From Desulfofundulus luciae (lineage in GTDB: Bacteria; Bacillota; Desulfotomaculia; Desulfotomaculales; Desulfovirgulaceae): DNA of 64,000 nt. A program made the position numbers and the translations under genes. Every line of letters starts with the position of its first letter. The stretch's first letter is position 1. Where the stretch lies: positions 62,001-126,000 of the forward strand of contig NZ_JAUSUX010000007.1 of NCBI RefSeq assembly GCF_030813795.1, given 5' to 3'. The notes under the pieces were generated by a model that did not search any database, had not been told where the DNA came from, and saw nothing but the letters and a program-made list of their open reading frames with translations. Positions 62,008 to 64,000 of this stretch are shown here, piece by piece.

Positions 62008-62674
62008 AGGCCTTCTCTCCTCCTTGACCGGCCGCAGCCTTGGCCTCCGGCAGCACTTCTCCCTTGTAAATCCATACCTTTACGCCGATCTTGCCGTAAG
62101 TGGTGTCCGCTTCCGCAAAGCCGTAATCGATATCCGCCCGCAGGGTGTGCAGGGGTACCTTGCCCTCGCTGTACCACTCGGTACGGGCAATCTCCGCTCC
62201 GGCCAGCCGGCCGCTGACGGAAACCTTGATCCCCCTGGCGCCCATTTTCATGGCCCGCGACACGGCCTGTTTCATGGCCCGCCTGAAGGCAACCCGCTTT
62301 TCGATCTGGGCGGCCACGTTCTCCGCCACTAACTGGGCGTCCAGCTCGGGCACTTTGATTTCCACGATGTTCACGTGCACCTGCTTGCCCGTCATTTTTT
62401 CCAGTTCCCGGCGCAGGTTTTCTACCTCCGCACCGCCCCGGCCGATGACAATCCCCGGCTTGGCCGTATAAATGCTGATGCGGATGCGGTTGGCTGCCCG
62501 TTCAATGGCAATGCGGGAGATGCCGGCGGCATAAAGCTTTTGCTTGATATATCTGCGGATCTTAACATCTTCTAAAAGCAGGTTGGCAAAATTCTTCTTA
62601 TCGGCAAACCATTTGGCGTCCCAGTCTTTGATAATGCCAATGCGCAACCCTTTGGGATGTACCTTCTGGCCCAC
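61985..62674 (-). CDS. rpsC: 30S ribosomal protein S3
   Basis: 229 aa with KH domain ([20 protein letters not shown]) and C-terminal S3 domain. Confidence 0.97.
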   Translation of the reverse strand: MGQKVHPKGLRIGIIKDWDAKWFADKKNFANLLLEDVKIRRYIKQKLYAAGISRIAIERAANRIRISIYTAKPGIVIGRGGAEVENLRRELEKMTGKQVHVNIVEIKVPELDAQLVAENVAAQIEKRVAFRRAMKQAVSRAMKMGARGIKVSVSGRLAGAEIARTEWYSEGKVPLHTLRADIDYGFAEADTTYGKIGVKVWIYKGEVLPEAKAAAGQGGEKAYAHAQEG

Positions 62675-62689
62675 ACTACTCCTCCTTTT

Positions 62690-63025
62690 CTATTCCTTTT
62701 CCTTGACCACCACAGTGATGTGGCTGGTCCGCCTCCGCAACAGGTCCGCCCGGCCCATGGCCCGGGCCTGGTAACGCTTCCAGGTGGGACCCTGATCCAC
62801 ATAAGCCGCCGCAATATAGAGATTATCAGGATTCATATCGTAGTTGTGTTCCGCGTTGGCCGCAGCCGATTTAATTACCTTGGCCACCGGAACCGCGGCC
62901 CTTTTAGGCGTAAACCTCAGGATGGCCAGCGCCTCACGTACATCCTTCCCCCGGATGAGATCCACCACCTGGCGCACCTTGCGGGGTGAAATGCGCACGT
63001 ACCTGGCCACTGCTCTGGCTTCCAT
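62690..63025 (-). CDS. rplV: 50S ribosomal protein L22
   Basis: 111 aa, [20 protein letters not shown] start region and the tunnel hairpin end [20 protein letters not shown]. Confidence 0.97.
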   Translation of the reverse strand: MEARAVARYVRISPRKVRQVVDLIRGKDVREALAILRFTPKRAAVPVAKVIKSAAANAEHNYDMNPDNLYIAAAYVDQGPTWKRYQARAMGRADLLRRRTSHITVVVKEKE

Positions 63026-63044
63026 CCCAAACCCTCCTTAATGA

Positions 63045-63329
63045 TTACTTCAGGGCCGTGGATCTTTCGGTGTGGGCACCGTGGCCCCTGAATATCCGGG
63101 TGGGAGCAAACTCACCCAGCTTATGCCCCACCATGTCTTCGGTAATATATATGGGAACGTGTTTCCGGCCGTCGTGCACGGCAATGGTATGACCGATCAT
63201 CTGCGGGAAAATGGTCGAACGGCGGGACCAGGTCTTGATGACCCGCTTTTCCCCTTTAGCGTTCATTTCCTCGATTTTTTTCAATAGCTTCGGATCGCAG
63301 TAGGGGCCCTTTTTCAATGAACGTCCCAT
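63045..63329 (-). CDS. rpsS: 30S ribosomal protein S19
   Basis: 94 aa, [21 protein letters not shown]-terminal [20 protein letters not shown]. Confidence 0.97.
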   Translation of the reverse strand: MGRSLKKGPYCDPKLLKKIEEMNAKGEKRVIKTWSRRSTIFPQMIGHTIAVHDGRKHVPIYITEDMVGHKLGEFAPTRIFRGHGAHTERSTALK

Positions 63330-63373
63330 AGCCTTTTCACCTACCTCCTTCCGCTGCTGCCCGGATTGCCGAA

Positions 63374-64000
63374 TTACTTCGCCCTTCTCTTGATGATCAG
63401 GCGATCGCTGGGTTTCTTCTTCCGCGTACGGGCACCCAGGGCCGGCTTGCCCCAGGGAGTAACCGGGTTACGGCCAATGGGGGAACGGCCTTCACCGCCG
63501 CCGTGGGGGTGATCCACCGGGTTCATGACCACACCGCGCACGGTCGGCCTGATGCCCAGCCAGCGCGAGCGGCCGGCTTTACCGATGGTGATGTTTTCAT
63601 GCTCCACATTGCCCACCTGACCGATGGTGGCCCGGCAATCCAGAAGAAGCAGGCGCATTTCGCCCGAGGGCATGCGAATGTGGGCATACTTGCCTTCCTT
63701 GGCCATAACCTGGGCCGCCGCACCCGCCGAGCGCACCAGTTGGCCGCCGCCGCCTGGATACAGCTCCAGGTTGTGCACCAGGGTACCCACCGGGATATTC
63801 CGCAGGGGCAGCGCGTTGCCCACCTTGATGTCGGCATCAGGACCCGATACCACCGTCATACCCACTTCCAGGCCCACGGGAGCCAGGATGTAGCGCTTTT
63901 CCCCGTCGGCATAGTGCAACAGGGCAATACGGGCCGAACGGTTGGGGTCGTATTCAATGCTGGCTACCCTGGCCGGGATGCCGTCCTTATCCCGTTTGAA
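63374..64000 (-). CDS. rplB: 50S ribosomal protein L2 (N-terminal part cut by window edge)
   Basis: The C-terminal ~208 residues; the frame stays open to 64000 ([20 protein letters not shown] at the edge). The [20 protein letters not shown] motif, containing the conserved peptidyl-transferase-region His, is present near the C-terminus. A start at 63919 should not be used; it is internal. Confidence 0.97.
   Translation of the reverse strand, partial: FKRDKDGIPARVASIEYDPNRSARIALLHYADGEKRYILAPVGLEVGMTVVSGPDADIKVGNALPLRNIPVGTLVHNLELYPGGGGQLVRSAGAAAQVMAKEGKYAHIRMPSGEMRLLLLDCRATIGQVGNVEHENITIGKAGRSRWLGIRPTVRGVVMNPVDHPHGGGEGRSPIGRNPVTPWGKPALGARTRKKKPSDRLIIKRRAK

Overview
The window looks like the chromosome of an anaerobic, spore-forming Firmicute of the Peptococcaceae / Desulfotomaculum-Desulfofundulus-Pelotomaculum type. 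The reasons are the Gram-positive S10-spc-alpha ribosomal cluster order (with KOW protein, ECF transporter, truA, rplM and rpsI), strong GGAGG-type ribosome binding sites, two NuoE/NuoF-based redox complexes (a selenocysteine formate dehydrogenase and a trimeric [FeFe] hydrogenase), iron alcohol dehydrogenases, a corrinoid methyltransferase cluster and glycolate/lactate oxidation genes. This is inference from gene content; no 16S gene is present.

Layout. 1-6.0 kb: alcohol oxidation. adh2, a GAF histidine kinase and an NtrC-type regulator form one minus-strand operon; downstream, adh1 has a clear sigma-54 -24/-12 promoter, and a probable aldehyde:ferredoxin oxidoreductase gene starts at the left edge. 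6.0-13.2 kb: formate dehydrogenase operon. fdhA is one gene read through an in-frame UGA (Sec352, with a SECIS hairpin), next to a truncated iron-sulfur paralogue, NuoF-like and NuoE-like subunits and 5-formyl-THF cyclo-ligase. 13.2-15.9 kb: YeiH-type exporter, universal stress protein and LysR regulator. 16.0-23.8 kb: a sensory-type [FeFe]-hydrogenase/PAS protein with a SpoIIE-like phosphatase, then hydCBA. 23.9-32.5 kb: a membrane-anchored HTH protein, ACT protein and phenylacetate-CoA ligase, a DnaA-box cluster, tsaD, an endonuclease/phosphatase-family protein, a Sir2 deacylase and the AcuA acetyltransferase. 32.6-35.4 kb: glcDF. 35.7-41.8 kb: a more AT-rich methyltransferase island (MtrH-like, two UroD-type methyltransferases, one fused to a corrinoid domain) divergent from a DcmR-like HTH-MEDS regulator. 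42-46.9 kb: TlpA/CcdA, an S-layer-homology protein and small proteins. 47-64 kb: ribosomal proteins, all on the minus strand, cut at the right edge within rplB.

How it fits together. Alcohols would be oxidised by the two Fe-ADHs and the aldehyde by AOR; methyl groups from an unknown substrate would pass via the corrinoid fusion protein and the MtrH-like enzyme to tetrahydrofolate; FDH and hydrogenase would exchange electrons among formate, H2, NAD(P)H and probably ferredoxin. This matches the C1/alcohol economy of a sulfate reducer or syntroph.

Most unusual: (1) a nested inverted-repeat family with AAATATTCAG/CTGAATATTT outer ends and 95-97 bp CCCAGCACTCAC-bounded hairpins whose inner stems covary between copies; (2) the methyltransferase island, whose corrinoid domain has Gln in place of the usual cobalt-ligand His and whose control region carries helix-phased 10-bp repeats; (3) a tight cluster of five DnaA-box-like sites far from any dnaA gene.
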